Origin: Sympetrum striolatum
Taxonomy: Eukaryota > Arthropoda > Insecta > Odonata > Libellulidae
Length of the DNA: 64,000 nucleotides
Direction: 5' to 3'
Assembly: GCA_947579665.1 (NCBI GenBank)
Contig: OX388351.1
Coordinates: forward strand, 61,512,939 to 61,576,938
Shown here: in pieces, positions 23,281 to 34,917 of the stretch
How the letters are laid out: each line of letters starts with the position of its first letter
How positions within the stretch are numbered: position 1 is the first letter of the stretch
The notes under the pieces: generated by a model
The model's input: the letters and a program-made list of their open reading frames with translations, nothing else
Told to the model about the DNA's origin: nothing
The model's database searches: none
Position numbers and translations under genes: made by a program

Positions 23281-26200
23281 CGCTTACAGCATTCAGTGAG
23301 AAAAGTAAAAAGAGAGTAAAAAGCACGCATAGTTATGAGACATTTTTGAAATGAAACGAAAAATCGCGGCCCTTCAGCAAACTTATTCACTCAGATTAGT
23401 TTTATTGACTGCTTTGAAGAGGCAAAAACTAGAATTCCCTTCTAGAGTTTTATAGGGATATACAAAATCTGTTGTTGCCATTCACATATTATATGTTACG
23501 TAACAAAGAAAATATTTGTTTAATCTATGATAATTCAGCAATTTAATTAATATTTAATTGAATTAGTACAAAATGATGTGATGCATATCGCATATGCCGC
23601 ATCGATTTTATGTAATTAGCAATATATCAATTTATAAAAGATAATTCAATACGATGGACTTTTCAGGAGAGAATTTGATGCAGAAACTTCGATTTCAGTT
23701 AAGCGTTCGTAATATGTTTCATCGGAGGTACAGATAAATTATGCTAATGGGAAACACAGTTAATTTAAGAGTTACTGAAATATGTAGCATGTCCCTTCAA
23801 TGACTAGCAATTTAAATTTCAAGTAAAAAGCATTGTTTGAAGCCCCGAAAAAGATTTTTAATTAAGATTAACAATCAGTTCCCCGTATTATCTCAAATTT
23901 TAATCTCATTATGAGGACATTTTCATAAACCGTAACTCCATTTAACATCACAGAGTAACTCTGCATACGAAATGACACAGCTTGGAAAGTAGGGTATCAA
24001 AATACTAACACCATCTCATTTTACGCTATCTTAATTGCCTTTGGATTTATTTTAAACGAGCAGAATTAAATGAAGATGAATTTCATATCCCTGATTAAAT
24101 TCCCCTTCGTTGTTTTTTCGAGAGAGGCTGCGAGTCTTTGTTTACGTGATAAATTCCCCGTCTAAGGTAAAACGTGTTTGGTTAGTAATTACGCTCCCTA
24201 TCTGTTAAACATAAAGCTGCGCACTGAACGGTTCCGTGGAAGAGACCCGTAAATAACGCCGCGAGAGATACAAGATAGGGGTAATGGTCGCGAAAATTCC
24301 TCCCGTTAACTTTTTCATGGATACAGATGGCTTTTAATACTTTCCGTGTCACTTCGCCGATATTCACTTAGTCTTCAAGTGTTCTCAGGGAGCGAAATAT
24401 TGCCTATAAAAATATCCCTTAGAGAACGAACTATGATCCCTTAGCTTCCCACCCTTTGAAGATCATTTGACAGTTTAAAAATATGCGTAGAGTCAAGCTG
24501 CCGTTAACAAAAGTTTCCTTTAGTTTACCACAATAATTAGTAATCCTGTACTTATTATGGCTACAATTATGATGAATGTAAAATATTACGGGAAATTTTG
24601 AAATAATTTAGTTGTTTTCGAGGGAACATACAATAAAATCAATGTATGTAGACGTGGAATCGTGAAATAAAACAGGAAATCTTAATAATAAAACTCAGCA
24701 TTTCTCCATAAGTTATTTTCTATGTGGCCATTATCGCAATTAATTCAAGTTAATTTTTTTAATTATCAAGGGTGTGTCCTTCAAACGGATAACCATCGGC
24801 TATTCAAAAATGTTTTTCTCTTCAGATTTTTATTTCATCTCTTGCCAAAAGAGTTTTGAAATCTTTAATTCTTGCATGTAAAGAAGCCCGCTCGCAAGAT
24901 ACGTTGGTTTTCGTTTTGATCAACCCGTTGAAAAGTACTAAATATGATATTAAAATAATATATGTTTGTAGTAACCGTGAGTAAAATCATTAAACATAAC
25001 AACCTATTATCCTCAATACCTACCATCAGATGTCAACGACAAATATATTCAGGATCGCATACAAAAATATAAAGACTTTTTAAAGAGTAGTATAGGTGTA
25101 GGTAAGCTACTGGTAGGTTAAATAAAGTTATATTAAGCTGCGTGGAGCATGACGATAAGGGAAACCCGTTGAAAATAAAAACAAATTAGATATTAAAAAT
25201 TGATAATCCTAACGTAAATATGTAGCGTGTAGATAATGCACCATAATTATTGTAAGTAAATGAGATGAAGATTGTTCTTTAAAAAATGTAACATTCTAAT
25301 CGAAAAATTCCTTGCTTGTACGAGTTGCTATTCAGTTCCAAGATATGAGAAATTACTGCAAAAAATAATTTTTTGTTTCACGGAAGAATTAAGTTTTAAA
25401 ACGTTTCACAATCTGTCCTGCTTATGTTGCTCTACAAATGAGACAAATCAATATGCAAGTCTATTTTGAAATATCCTTGTTTGGTATTGTCTTAAATTCT
25501 TAAGCAGCTATACATCAAGATTTTGAATCGTCAGGAAACTAATCTTGTAATATTGCTACGATTTGTCGAAATAATCAATGTAAACTCTGTCAACAATAAA
25601 CAGGAAGATGTGAAATTGGTAAATAGTTTACTACTGCTCTGGCTTCAACATCTGACTGAACGCCCTTAGATAAAGCACGGGGTCAACAAGTGAAGTGTCG
25701 TTAAGCCTGGATACGGGTCGAATCAATAATTGAACACACTATAATTTCCGAAATGTTTCAGTGGAACTACTGTATTTATTTCATAGAAGTGCCTGTTTCT
25801 GGCACATTGTCAATTAATCTCCAGATGTTTCTATTCAAACTTAAGCGTATGGAAGTTATCAAAGATTTTTCAGTTCAGTATGCATTCCTCTAATTATTGC
25901 TGAAAGATGATAAAACTGGCAATGGAGTCCATGAGATAGTACTTAATTAGAAATCACTGAGCCAACTACGATATTTAACTCCTCAAAGCAAAAGTCCGAT
26001 GCATTTAAAAATATATAAATATTTTTTTAGTGTAAACCGTTTGATCAATTTATAAAAAATTGAACATAGCTTTGTAGAAAAGGGTGCATGCAATTGTTTT
26101 TAACAAAAGATATATGAAAACTTTTCAAAATCTAATCAAATTCATGTGAGGTGTAATACGTTGTAAATACATTTTTTATTGTTTCTAAATATATTCTTCT

Positions 26201-26772
26201 CGGACTTGAAAAATGCATTCTAAACAACGTGATGATAAGTAATTCTATGTAAATTGGAATAAAACCCATTTACATCATTTATATCAATTTTCGATATTTT
26301 ATTCACATGTATTTTTCCGATATATATTTTCAATATGCGTGGTTACAGCATTGATATTTCCCTTACGTTCAAGTGAAGTCAACCACAAACAAAATTAACA
26401 TACACTTATCCATAATCTCTTTAAAGACAGTTCAAACTATGCATTTTTGTGCGAAAGCCAAATGATAAATTTAAACCATCGGCAAAAGCTAGTAATAAAT
26501 TTAAATTTTGTATATATATAGCAACATTAAAGTGTGAAGTATAGAGAAAGGAATAATGTCTGAAGTATAAAATTTATTTCAATTATTGTCATTAATTCAA
26601 TCATGACATTGTCATTCAGTTAGAGGGAAAATAAACCGACCGTGAAAGATTATTTTTGTCGTGAAACAAAAAATGCAGCCTATTTCTTCTATGAAGACTA
26701 CTGTATAAATAAAATAGTAATAGTACTCCATTAAAATACAATGCTAAGGACGAGAATTAAATAACTTATTAA
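23281..26772. other. AT-rich non-coding stretch
   Basis: Mostly anonymous AT-rich sequence with a small GC-richer patch at about 24110-24420. No gene or repeat structure that I can support. Confidence 0.5.
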
Positions 26773-27068
26773 AGTTCTACTAATTTATTTTGTGAATGTG
26801 ACTAGTTTTGACTTATCCGCTAGACATCATTGAGCACAAAAATAAATAGGGTATTTTGCTGTACATTGCAGGACATCTTAAACCTTCAGCTGCCTATTTT
26901 TGCCCTCTTACCCTCCCTTCCTCACCAACACTACCCTTGCACTACCCCTTCCCCTCTTTCCCCCCTCAAATGATTTATAAACTGCTGTTTTAACTTTTTG
27001 TTTGAGCCCGATGATTATTCGAAGATGAGTCGAAACTAGTGGCATTCACAAAATTAATTAGTAAAACT
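26773..27068. mobile_element. MITE with about 40-bp terminal inverted repeats
   Basis: The left terminus (26773-26812) contains TTTTGTGAATGTGACTAGTT. The right terminus (27029-27068), reverse-complemented, contains TTTTGTGAATGCCACTAGTT. Over 40 bp I count roughly 35 matches. The interior is pyrimidine-rich with no open frame, and ATGATTATTCGAAGATGAGT lies just inside the right arm. A TTATTTTGTGAATGTGGAA fragment at about 15552 may be a solo end. Transposase superfamily not determined. Confidence 0.7.
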
Positions 27069-29248
27069 AAAAATGACATAAGGATTTGTGTTCCAACCAG
27101 AAAATGAATTTACAATGAACATTAATGAAATGTTTAAAACTAGTCACAGAACACAATTCTGATTTTAAACCTAAACTCCTTCATTTGATAAAAGCAAAAA
27201 AATCTTAACCGAAAATAGGTTACGAGGTACCTATTCTAGATTAAGTTTCTCTTATACTTCGTCTAATAGTAATATTGATTCTAAAATGGGTACCGAGGTA
27301 CTAATTCTCGATTAAGGTCATATGCTGATAAAAGAGCAGAGGTCTTTTGGCTAAATTTAGGCTTCCTAAACTTATCCTTGGGAATGCGTTGACTCCAGGT
27401 ACACAGTAACAGCATCCGTTTCAAGTTAGGGATTTGAATCACGCAAAAACATCAAAACGCGACCATCAAAGCGGAGTTAAAGAGAAAAGGTAACAAAGAA
27501 CATGGCTCCCTTTGTACCACGTGCTCCTAATAGAGGATATTTTCTGTCACACGAATGCGATTCAGACAAAAGAAGTTTGGAAAAGAGACGAGGGAGAGTG
27601 AGAAAGTGAGCGCTGGAGACGAAGACTCGGGAACACGACAGGCTTTACGGAAGTTCTGACATATCTCTCCGCATGTCGCAAATATTCCAAATCGAAGCTC
27701 ACAAATTGGAAAAATATACAACGGGGATATTTCCGAAGGCAGCTAGACGCCGGGAGTTCTGGGAAAGGTTACCGGTAGGGAGATGTATAGAGAAAGGGTA
27801 CAAGTGAGTTTGAGGGTAATGGAGCAGGACGGGGAGGGGAAGTTTTAATATGGTTGTGTATTGCAGTGTGCAGCAAAGGGAGAGCGGTGGATTTCGCCGG
27901 AAGGGGTCGCCAGTATTAATGGCCGGGGAATGGGCGAATGACGCAATATTCTCTCCACGTATTTCGAATAGAGTTACGTCTAATTATGGAGCATATTGGA
28001 AACTGCCAATTTTGTTTGTACACGAGGAAGTATTTACGACATTTGTGACCCGCTTCGGCGATAGGTAGTTTGCGTTTCAAAGGTTTTTCATGACGCCGAG
28101 TTTGATTTGGAACAAGCGGAAAAAGATGAAAGGACCAAAATAGCTAGCGTGGTGAAACTTAAGTCCAAACAGGTACGTGATATAACAAATAAGCCGCGAT
28201 GTGCTATGTATTTGCAATACGGCGATTTACCATATCGACACACATGTCACGAAAACGAAAAATTGTAATCCCATCGGCAATGCTCGGGAATATTTCAAAC
28301 CTAACTATTCCAACAGACTGTGTTGCTAAATACAACACGCTTTTTTACATTCAGCCAAATGTTAGGTAGTAATCTTTGTTGATGATACAAATGGACTGTC
28401 TTCCTTGCTTTCCCCTGCCTTTATTTCGTCAAACTTTCCAATAATGTGATGAATTAGCGAAAAGGATTATAAAATTAATTTTTAAATTCAGTGTGATTAA
28501 TACTAAATTTTTATGTTGTATAACGTAACGTATAACGTATGTTTTGAGGTAACTGAGAGTCAGCATGGAGTATTAGTATTCATGTGAAAATTAGTTAATC
28601 GAATTTAAAAATTTGCAATGTATGCCCTACAGCAGAATCACATATTACTAACATGAATTTATTCAAATTAGAGTGCATTATATAACCGCTAAAATTTTGA
28701 AAACAATTCACTTTCTGTGACATATGCACATATTAAGCAACTAGGTATTTTGCAATGTATATACAGTAATAAGAGCAGTGAATAATCCAAAAATGAAATC
28801 GATTTATCTCCGTATTTAATAAAGCGTAGGATTTTCAAATTTCCAAAATTATTCCATAGCAACATTGTATTACAAAAAACTCATTCTTAGAATATCTCAA
28901 TGACCCTCAATGAACAACATAATTTTGATAAATCTAATTTTAGATCCATAAGAAAAGGGTTTAGCACATTGGAAAGTCGATAGAGGAGTATTGGTTGCCT
29001 TTGCTCACTTTGAATCTCTCCTAAGGACATTCTCACACTGTAAAAGCATATTTGATAATTAAATTTGATAAAATGAATACAGACTAATTATAAACCTTAA
29101 TAAATCGCTTTTACGGCAATATTAGTAATAATAATACTAGCTATAATTCATTTTATTGTTCGTTAATTCCTCTAAATGATGACTGACTGCAATAAAGTAC
29201 TCTTTTCGGATCTCATGATTTATGCTAAACACTTACTATTCTTCTTGT
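27069..29248. other. Non-coding stretch with a GC-rich island
   Basis: A GC-rich island lies at 27520-28070, with a 72-codon plus frame and a 64-codon minus frame without domains. AT-rich sequence surrounds it. Confidence 0.5.
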
Positions 29249-29301
29249 AGTGTCTTAGTAGTAGTAGTAGTAGTAGTGTCTTAGTAGTGTCTTAGTAGTT
29301 C
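29249..29301 (+). repeat. (TAG)n microsatellite with TGTCTTAGTAG higher-order units
   Basis: A TAG run is interrupted by TGTCT, giving TGTCTTAGTAG-type units repeated three times. Confidence 0.8.
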
Positions 29302-30715
29302 TTGTATTATATTTTAAACCAATCCTACTTACTTTCGTAGCAATCCGTCCAAAAGCATGAGGAGCGTGGGATTCGGCCATATTGCGAGCGCATGACAAAG
29401 TTCTGCTGGTCGAGAACTCTAGAATGGGCAACGAAAGTCATTAAATACATGGCCGCGGCGACGCCAAACAGCACTGGATTGCACTCCCCTCGTTTGCAAC
29501 CCTTTCATGCCCACTACGGTTAATTTTCAATCTGCACTCCCTTCCGCTTCCCAAGGACTTTAATTTTTGGGTCACTCAAGACCGGGGAGAGCCTTTCTCA
29601 CGCTTCTTAAATAACTTCATTTCCTCTCTCGAAGACGGATTTAAGGAACGGGAGCTCACCAAAAGAACTCGTGAAATATTTTCTCTAAGCGATTCAATAA
29701 AGCGACACAGGCTTTCCACCGGGCTGTTTTTTCTGCATTTTAGGGATTCTTATAAGGTTTAAACTTTCCCATAAATTTTCACTCTTCCATAAACTCGTGA
29801 TTGCCACATTGCTTAAATTACACAAAACTGTTTTGAGTCTAATAATTTTATCCCTGCACCTTTACATCGCCGATGATTAGAAAAATGTCTTCCCAATATA
29901 TATTTTAGCAGTTAGTGATTATTTAAAATAAATAATACTGAAATTGATCAAATTGAAAGACATGTCTCTACAAAAATACGTTTAATAGCGTAGGCTCTAT
30001 ATTAAAAAATAATTTTTGCAAAGAATCGCCAGAATTACTCTTAAAAATTATACCAATGTTTATTCTGTGTAAGAAGTCTTTATCGGTTATGATATGCATG
30101 CGTGTTTTTCAGGAATAAAATAATTGTAAGATCTGATAGACGATCAAAAGAATAGCCTGAGATCAAAATTCAAGTAGAATCTATTACTCTCACTCTTCTA
30201 TATTTAAGCATTTCAAATATTTTTCTGATAATTAAGTACTCGATTTTCACGTATTCACGTGTATGTTACATGAATTTGTTTTGAGGAAAAACCTGGTCCA
30301 AATTAGTTTTAGGCATGCAGAGTATTTCCCATTTTTCCTCCCACTATTCCATTAAATCTAATTTTAGAATTAATCTAAGTTACAAATTATGCAAACATTA
30401 TTTTTCAAAGGTGATAAATTAATCTCATTTTAACGTTAATATGAAACTTTCTATGAGATTTTAAATAGCTGATTGTACCAGATACGTAATACACTTCGCA
30501 AAATACATGTGTATGCTTTAAATTCGTAAAATTGTGAGGTATTACCAAAATATGAACATAAATAATATTCTCTTCGATCATTCAAACTACTAAACTTGAT
30601 CGTGGATTGTTAAACACGCTTCATTATATTTTCATTCTATTCATCCAGTGACGTTATCTCGTAAATCCACGTGGTCAAAATTAGCGGATTTTCGAATAAT
30701 AGTTTGTCATATTTA
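29302..30715. other. Non-coding stretch with a GC-rich island
   Basis: GC-rich patch at about 29340-29740, then AT-rich anonymous sequence. No gene. Confidence 0.5.
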
Positions 30716-30834
30716 ATCCCTTAAGCTTAGAGACACCGGTGCACGTGGGGTGCGATGAAAATCGTATTAAAATAACTGTTTCGTCATAATTTGTTATGAC
30801 AATATGATTGCTTAACATTTGTAAGCTTAAGCGG
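30716..30834. repeat. Possible tiny inverted-repeat element
   Basis: CCCTTAAGCTTA at the left and TAAGCTTAAGCGG at the right are inverted with respect to each other. GTCATAA and TTATGAC form a 7-bp hairpin between them. A TTAA tetranucleotide lies just outside the left end, which would fit a piggyBac-type MITE, but there is no matching TTAA on the right. Confidence 0.3.
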
Positions 30835-31582
30835 AATTATTTGCCATTAATCCATAAATAGCTAACACTCAGGTATATTTCCCGTAAATACGAAAGGTTG
30901 CAGTGTGCATAGCAATTAATAGAAATTAAATGCAAACGAACAGCTTAAAATGAAGGAAATGTACGCACATCGGAATAAGTTTGAATATTCATGAGAATCG
31001 TTTTTCTAGCAAAACCTTGCATTATCATTAATACAAGCTCAACATAACAAATACAGCCATTGAGAGATATTTATGACACGTCATTAGCTCAAACCGAACT
31101 ATGAAATGAGACAGTATGTTAGCTCAAAATTAACGTGAATTTCCGTTCGGTCGTTTGTTTTGACACTTTTTAATGGTTTTTCATAGTAAGGTATAGATTT
31201 GTAATTCTTTGTCACTGTATACTGTATTCTAATTGGTATCAATCCATATAACACGTATCCAAGCATAAATGATAATATATTGGGTCAATAACGCAAGAGG
31301 CAAGAACGCTCAAAGAGTTCAAATTGGGAAATTTTAAGGAGAAATTGGATGTGAGTCTGGAACGAGGAGTTCATGAGGAGTTTTGGAGAGAGCTATATCA
31401 TTGTCATTATTGATCTCGAGATACGAAACTGGGCTCGGAATAGGCATTAACGTAGCGAAACATAATAACATTTGTGTCATTCATAAATTCATTTACTGAT
31501 TTTTTACGCTTAATCTTAAAATTCTATTGTTGATTTCACTCATCAATGGGTAAAATTAAGGAAAAGCTTATAAATAATTTTT

Positions 31583-31583
<1 letters not shown>
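30835..31583. other. AT-rich non-coding stretch
   Basis: No supportable feature. Confidence 0.5.

Positions 31584-31662
<79 letters not shown>
31584..31662. repeat. (TA)n microsatellite, insertion site of RTE copy 1
   Basis: About 39 uninterrupted TA units directly abut the first base of the LINE at 31663. TA tracts also separate the two LINE copies and follow the second one. Confidence 0.9.
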
Positions 31663-31664
<2 letters not shown>

Positions 31665-31734
31665 CCTCCTCATCACCGCCACAGTTCATTGCCTCATCGG
31701 GGCGGAGGGGTGTTAACGGAGGTTGGAGGCGATG
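31663..31734 (+). ncRNA. Candidate HDV-like self-cleaving ribozyme at the RTE 5' end (copy 1)
   Basis: Bases 1-7 of the element (CCCCTCC) pair perfectly with 31704-31710 (GGAGGGG), a 7-bp P1 starting at the exact 5' terminus. GCC (31678-31680) pairs with GGC (31701-31703), immediately before the P1 3' strand, as P3 does in HDV ribozymes. CA (31682-31683) could pair with TG (31711-31712) as P1.1. TTAAC (31713-31717) with GTTGG (31722-31726) gives a P4-like hairpin, and CATC (31671-31674) with GATG (31731-31734) a P2. HDV-like ribozymes are known at the 5' ends of some RTE elements. Weak points: the first base is C, not G, and the catalytic C in J4/2 is not convincingly placed (31730 is the nearest). 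Confidence 0.4.
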
Positions 31735-31757
31735 CATAGCCCAGGTTCAACCATGCT

Positions 31758-33134
31758 TTAGCACAATTATTCAGTAATTGTCTAAAACAAGGAATGATTC
31801 CCAAGGAATGGAACCACGCAAGGATTGCCCTTCTGCACAAGAAAGGAAGCAAAGAAGATTTGAAGAACTATCGCCCCATTAGCCTCCTTCCAGTTGTCTA
31901 CAAAACATTCATGAGGATAATAGCGGAACGTCTTAAGATGACCCTGTCTTCAGCCCAGCCTAGAGAACAAGCGGGATTCCGGAAAGGCTTCAGCACTATG
32001 GACCACATCCACACATTACAGGAAATTATAAACAGAACGAATGAATACGAGATGCCACTCGTCCTTTGCTTTGTAGATTATGAACAGGCCTTCGACTCGG
32101 TAAGTACCTCCTCCACTCTGAAAGCTCTGAAGAATCAAGGGATAGATTCTGAGTACATCCGCCTCTTGCGCAGTGTCCACGAGAATGCCACAGCTTTTGT
32201 AATGCTTCATGAAGAGACCGATGAATTCAAGATTGAGAAGGGAGTTCGACAAGGTGACGGTCTATCTCCCATCTTGTTCACAGCCATTTTAGAAGAAGTT
32301 TTTAAAACCCTTGATTGGGAAGAGAAGGGGTTAAGAGTAAATGGGGAGTACATCAGTCACCTCCGTTTTGCAGATGATATAGTTCTCTTTGCAGCTAACG
32401 CAGAAGATCTAACTTCAAGACTTGAAGAGCTAAACACAGCAGGACAGAAGATAGGACTCAGGATAAACCTAACAAAAACAAAGGTAATGTATAATTCTTT
32501 TACAGTGCAAGAGCCAGTCAAACTTCAAGGAAAACCTCTGGATGTTTGCTTGGAATACACATACCTGGGACAACTTGTAACAACAGGAGAGAAAAACAGG
32601 ATTAATGAAGTAAACAGAAGAATGAAACTTGGCTGGAGCGCATTTGGAAGGAACTCAGGCATTCTGAAGTCAAGAATGCCAATGGTTTTGAAGAGGAAGG
32701 TCTTCAACCAATGCATTTTACCTGTCTTGACCTATGGAAGTGAAACTTGGGTGTTAAATGCTGCAATAACCCAGAGACTTCAGACAACGCAAAGGAGCAT
32801 GGAGCGCTGCATGCTGGGAATCACAAGAAGAGACAGGAAACGAAACACTTGGGTGAGAATGATGACTGGAGTTACAGACATAATAGATAAGGTAAGATCA
32901 CTGAAATGGAGGTGGGCCGGCCATATTGCAAGAAGAAACGACAACCGTTGGACATCTACAGTTCTCAACTGGATACCAAGAGATGTGAAGAGACCAAGAA
33001 GACGACCTATGGACAGGTGGAACAGAGACATCATCAAGTACTTAGGTGTAACGTGGCAACGAGAAGCTCAGGACAGAGAAAATTGGAAAGTACTTGGGGA
33101 GGCCTACATCCGACGTCGGATTGAAAATGGTTGA
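31758..33134 (+). pseudogene. RTE reverse transcriptase, missing the endonuclease half (copy 1)
   Basis: The frame is open from the deletion junction; the first in-frame ATG at 31794 gives 446 residues. Reverse-transcriptase blocks in order are: KNYRPISLLPVVYKTF (fingers), FVDYEQAFDSV with the first catalytic Asp, KGVRQGDGLSPILF, and FADDIVLF with the catalytic Asp pair. YTYLGQLV and the C-terminal RMKLGWSAFGR..WAGHIARR..DRW region typical of RTE-like polyproteins follow. All RT catalytic residues are present. Missing are the apurinic-type endonuclease and the link to RT. It differs from copy 2 at several residues (for example E/K, H/Y, F/S, E/V). Expression would be from an internal start only. 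Confidence 0.85.
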
Positions 33135-33169
33135 TGATGATGATGATATATATATATATATATATATAT
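33132..33169. repeat. (TGA)n tail and (TA)n junction between the two LINE copies
   Basis: TGA units end copy 1 at about 33147. About eleven TA units follow, and copy 2 begins at 33170. Confidence 0.85.
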
Positions 33170-33241
33170 CCCCTCCTCATCACCGCCACAGTTCATTGCC
33201 TCATCGGGGCGGAGGGGTGTTAACGGAGGTTGGAGGCGATG
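33170..33241 (+). ncRNA. Candidate HDV-like self-cleaving ribozyme at the RTE 5' end (copy 2)
   Basis: Same sequence and the same possible double pseudoknot as at 31663-31734: a perfect 7-bp P1 from the first base (33170-33176 with 33211-33217), a 3-bp P3 directly before the P1 3' strand, and a P4-like hairpin at about 33220-33233. It would release the 5' end of the element's RNA from upstream read-through transcripts. Needs a cleavage assay; reservations as for copy 1. Confidence 0.4.
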
Positions 33242-33378
33242 CATAGCCCAGGTTCAACCATGCTAAGAAGGCTTCAACAATATCTCCGGCCAAATAATGA
33301 AAGTGGCATTCACCAACCGGCAGTAGGACAGCCTGGTGAATTATTGTCCTAACCCCCCCAAATACAAGTACAATTTTC

Positions 33379-34917
33379 ATGATGAGCTTCTTTAATGGAA
33401 ATTTATCCGGACGTAAAAGCACCACCCATTCGGATGTCCGGGAGGTGGTGGCATTGAAGAGGTCCATCATGAAGAAAAGAATTACTACCCTGCAATTCAC
33501 AACCTACAACTGCCGCAGCTTAAAGAGTGAAGAACGACTGCTGGAACTACTCAGTGAAGCAGAGAAGATAAAATGGGATATCATCGGTCTCAGCGAAGTC
33601 AGAAGAAAATCAGAGGAGCTACTTACACTGAAGGAAGGACACTTATTCTTTTACAGGGGTACCAAGGATGGAAGAAATGGAGGCGTTGGATTTTTGATCA
33701 ACAAGAGATGGAAGGATAATGTGGTGAAAATCGAAGGTGTATCAGATAGAATTTGTAAACTCATACTGAAGATCAATGAGCGTTACTCAGTACAGGTCAT
33801 CCAAGTCTACGCACCAACAGCGGCAAGCAGCGAAGAGGAAATTGAAAACTTCTACCAAACTCTCGGCACTGAACATGACAAGGAGGCCCACTACTATAAA
33901 GTCATTATGGGAGGTTTTAATGCTCGTGTAGGGCAGCGGGAAACTGATGACACTGTCGCAGGACAATATGGACTGGGCCAGAGAAATGAGCGAGGTCACC
34001 GCTTAGTAGAGTTTGCAGAATGCACCAATATGTATATAACAAATACATACTTTAAGAAAAATCCTACAAGGAAATGGACATGGAGAGGTCCCAATGGAAC
34101 AAAAAATGAAATAGACTACATATTGGTGAACAGACTCTACACTGTAACTAACTGTGAAGTTTTGAATAATTTCAACACTGGAAATGACCACAGAATTGTT
34201 AGATGCAGAATCAATATTAACCCCCGAATGGAACGAAAGAAGTTGGTTTCTTGCAAGAAGGAGGAGATAAATATTGATAAACTATCAGATAACGAGAAAA
34301 AGTTTCAGCTGGAACTTAGAAATAGATTCTCAGCACTTCAGGAGGAAGAACTCGAAACCAAAGTTATGGAAATTGTAAAGAAAGCGGCAGAAGAAGTAGC
34401 AAGCATGCCAAGAAAACCTAAGGATAAGAAATTTAGTGATAGAACCCGGAAAATGATGAAACGACGGAAGGAACTGAAGAATTTAAACACTCCAAGAGAT
34501 AATATCGAATATGCCGAGCTTTGCAAAGCCATCAGAGTAGCAATCAAGGAAGACGTGAGGAATTTTAATGAAAAGATTGTGCAAGAGGCCATAGAAAATA
34601 GCAAAAGCATAAAGAGGGCTAGAAGACGCCTAGCAATTGGTAAGAAACAGATTTTAGCCTTACAGAAAGGAGATGGCACCACAACATATAACAGACCAGC
34701 AATATTGAGGACTGTAGCAGAATACTTTGGCAACCTATACAAGAAGATAGGAAACGCCGAAGAGGAGAACCAAGAGGAAAGCCAAAGCTCACAAAATCTC
34801 CTCTCAATCCTCCCAGAAGAAGTCATTGCGGCGATTAAGCAGATGAAGAATGGGAAAGCAGGAGGAGCAGATGGGGTGTTGGCGGAATATCTGAAAGCTG
34901 GTGGAACAGAGTCTTAA
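33379..34917 (+). pseudogene. RTE endonuclease and N-terminal linker (frameshifted polyprotein, 5' part)
   Basis: 512 residues from the first ATG; a later ATG at 33469 sits closer to the start of the endonuclease. The apurinic-endonuclease-like domain spans about residues 36-275: TYNCRSLKS, IIGLSEVRR with the metal-binding Glu, GGVGFLINKRW, VIQVYAPT, NEIDYILV and the catalytic-His block GNDHRIV. The usual GDFNA block reads GGFNARVG, residue 179 being Gly instead of the catalytic Asp (codon GGT at 33913-33915; one A-to-G change from GAT would explain it). A basic linker follows, then AIKQMKNGKAGGADGV (about residues 488-503), the first conserved block before RT. The frame stops at TAA (34915-34917) because of the 26-bp deletion. 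Family: RTE-like proteins often mislabelled craniofacial development protein 2. Confidence 0.85.

Larger units (their letters stand above)
31663..33147 (+). mobile_element. RTE-type LINE, copy 1, internally deleted
   Basis: The first 95 bp (31663-31757) match the 5' end of copy 2 (33170-33264) with no difference that I can see. The sequence then jumps straight into the reverse-transcriptase region at 31758, so about 1.65 kb, including the endonuclease and the start codon, is missing. The 3' end is a (TGA)n tract (33132-33147), as is usual for RTE elements. Across the shared RT part I count about eight base differences from copy 2, so the copies are young. It cannot make its own endonuclease and would need another copy's protein to move. 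Confidence 0.85.

Noticed and set aside
31543..31737. Tyr-Ile repeat protein on the minus strand
   Set aside because: Translation of the (TA)n microsatellite.
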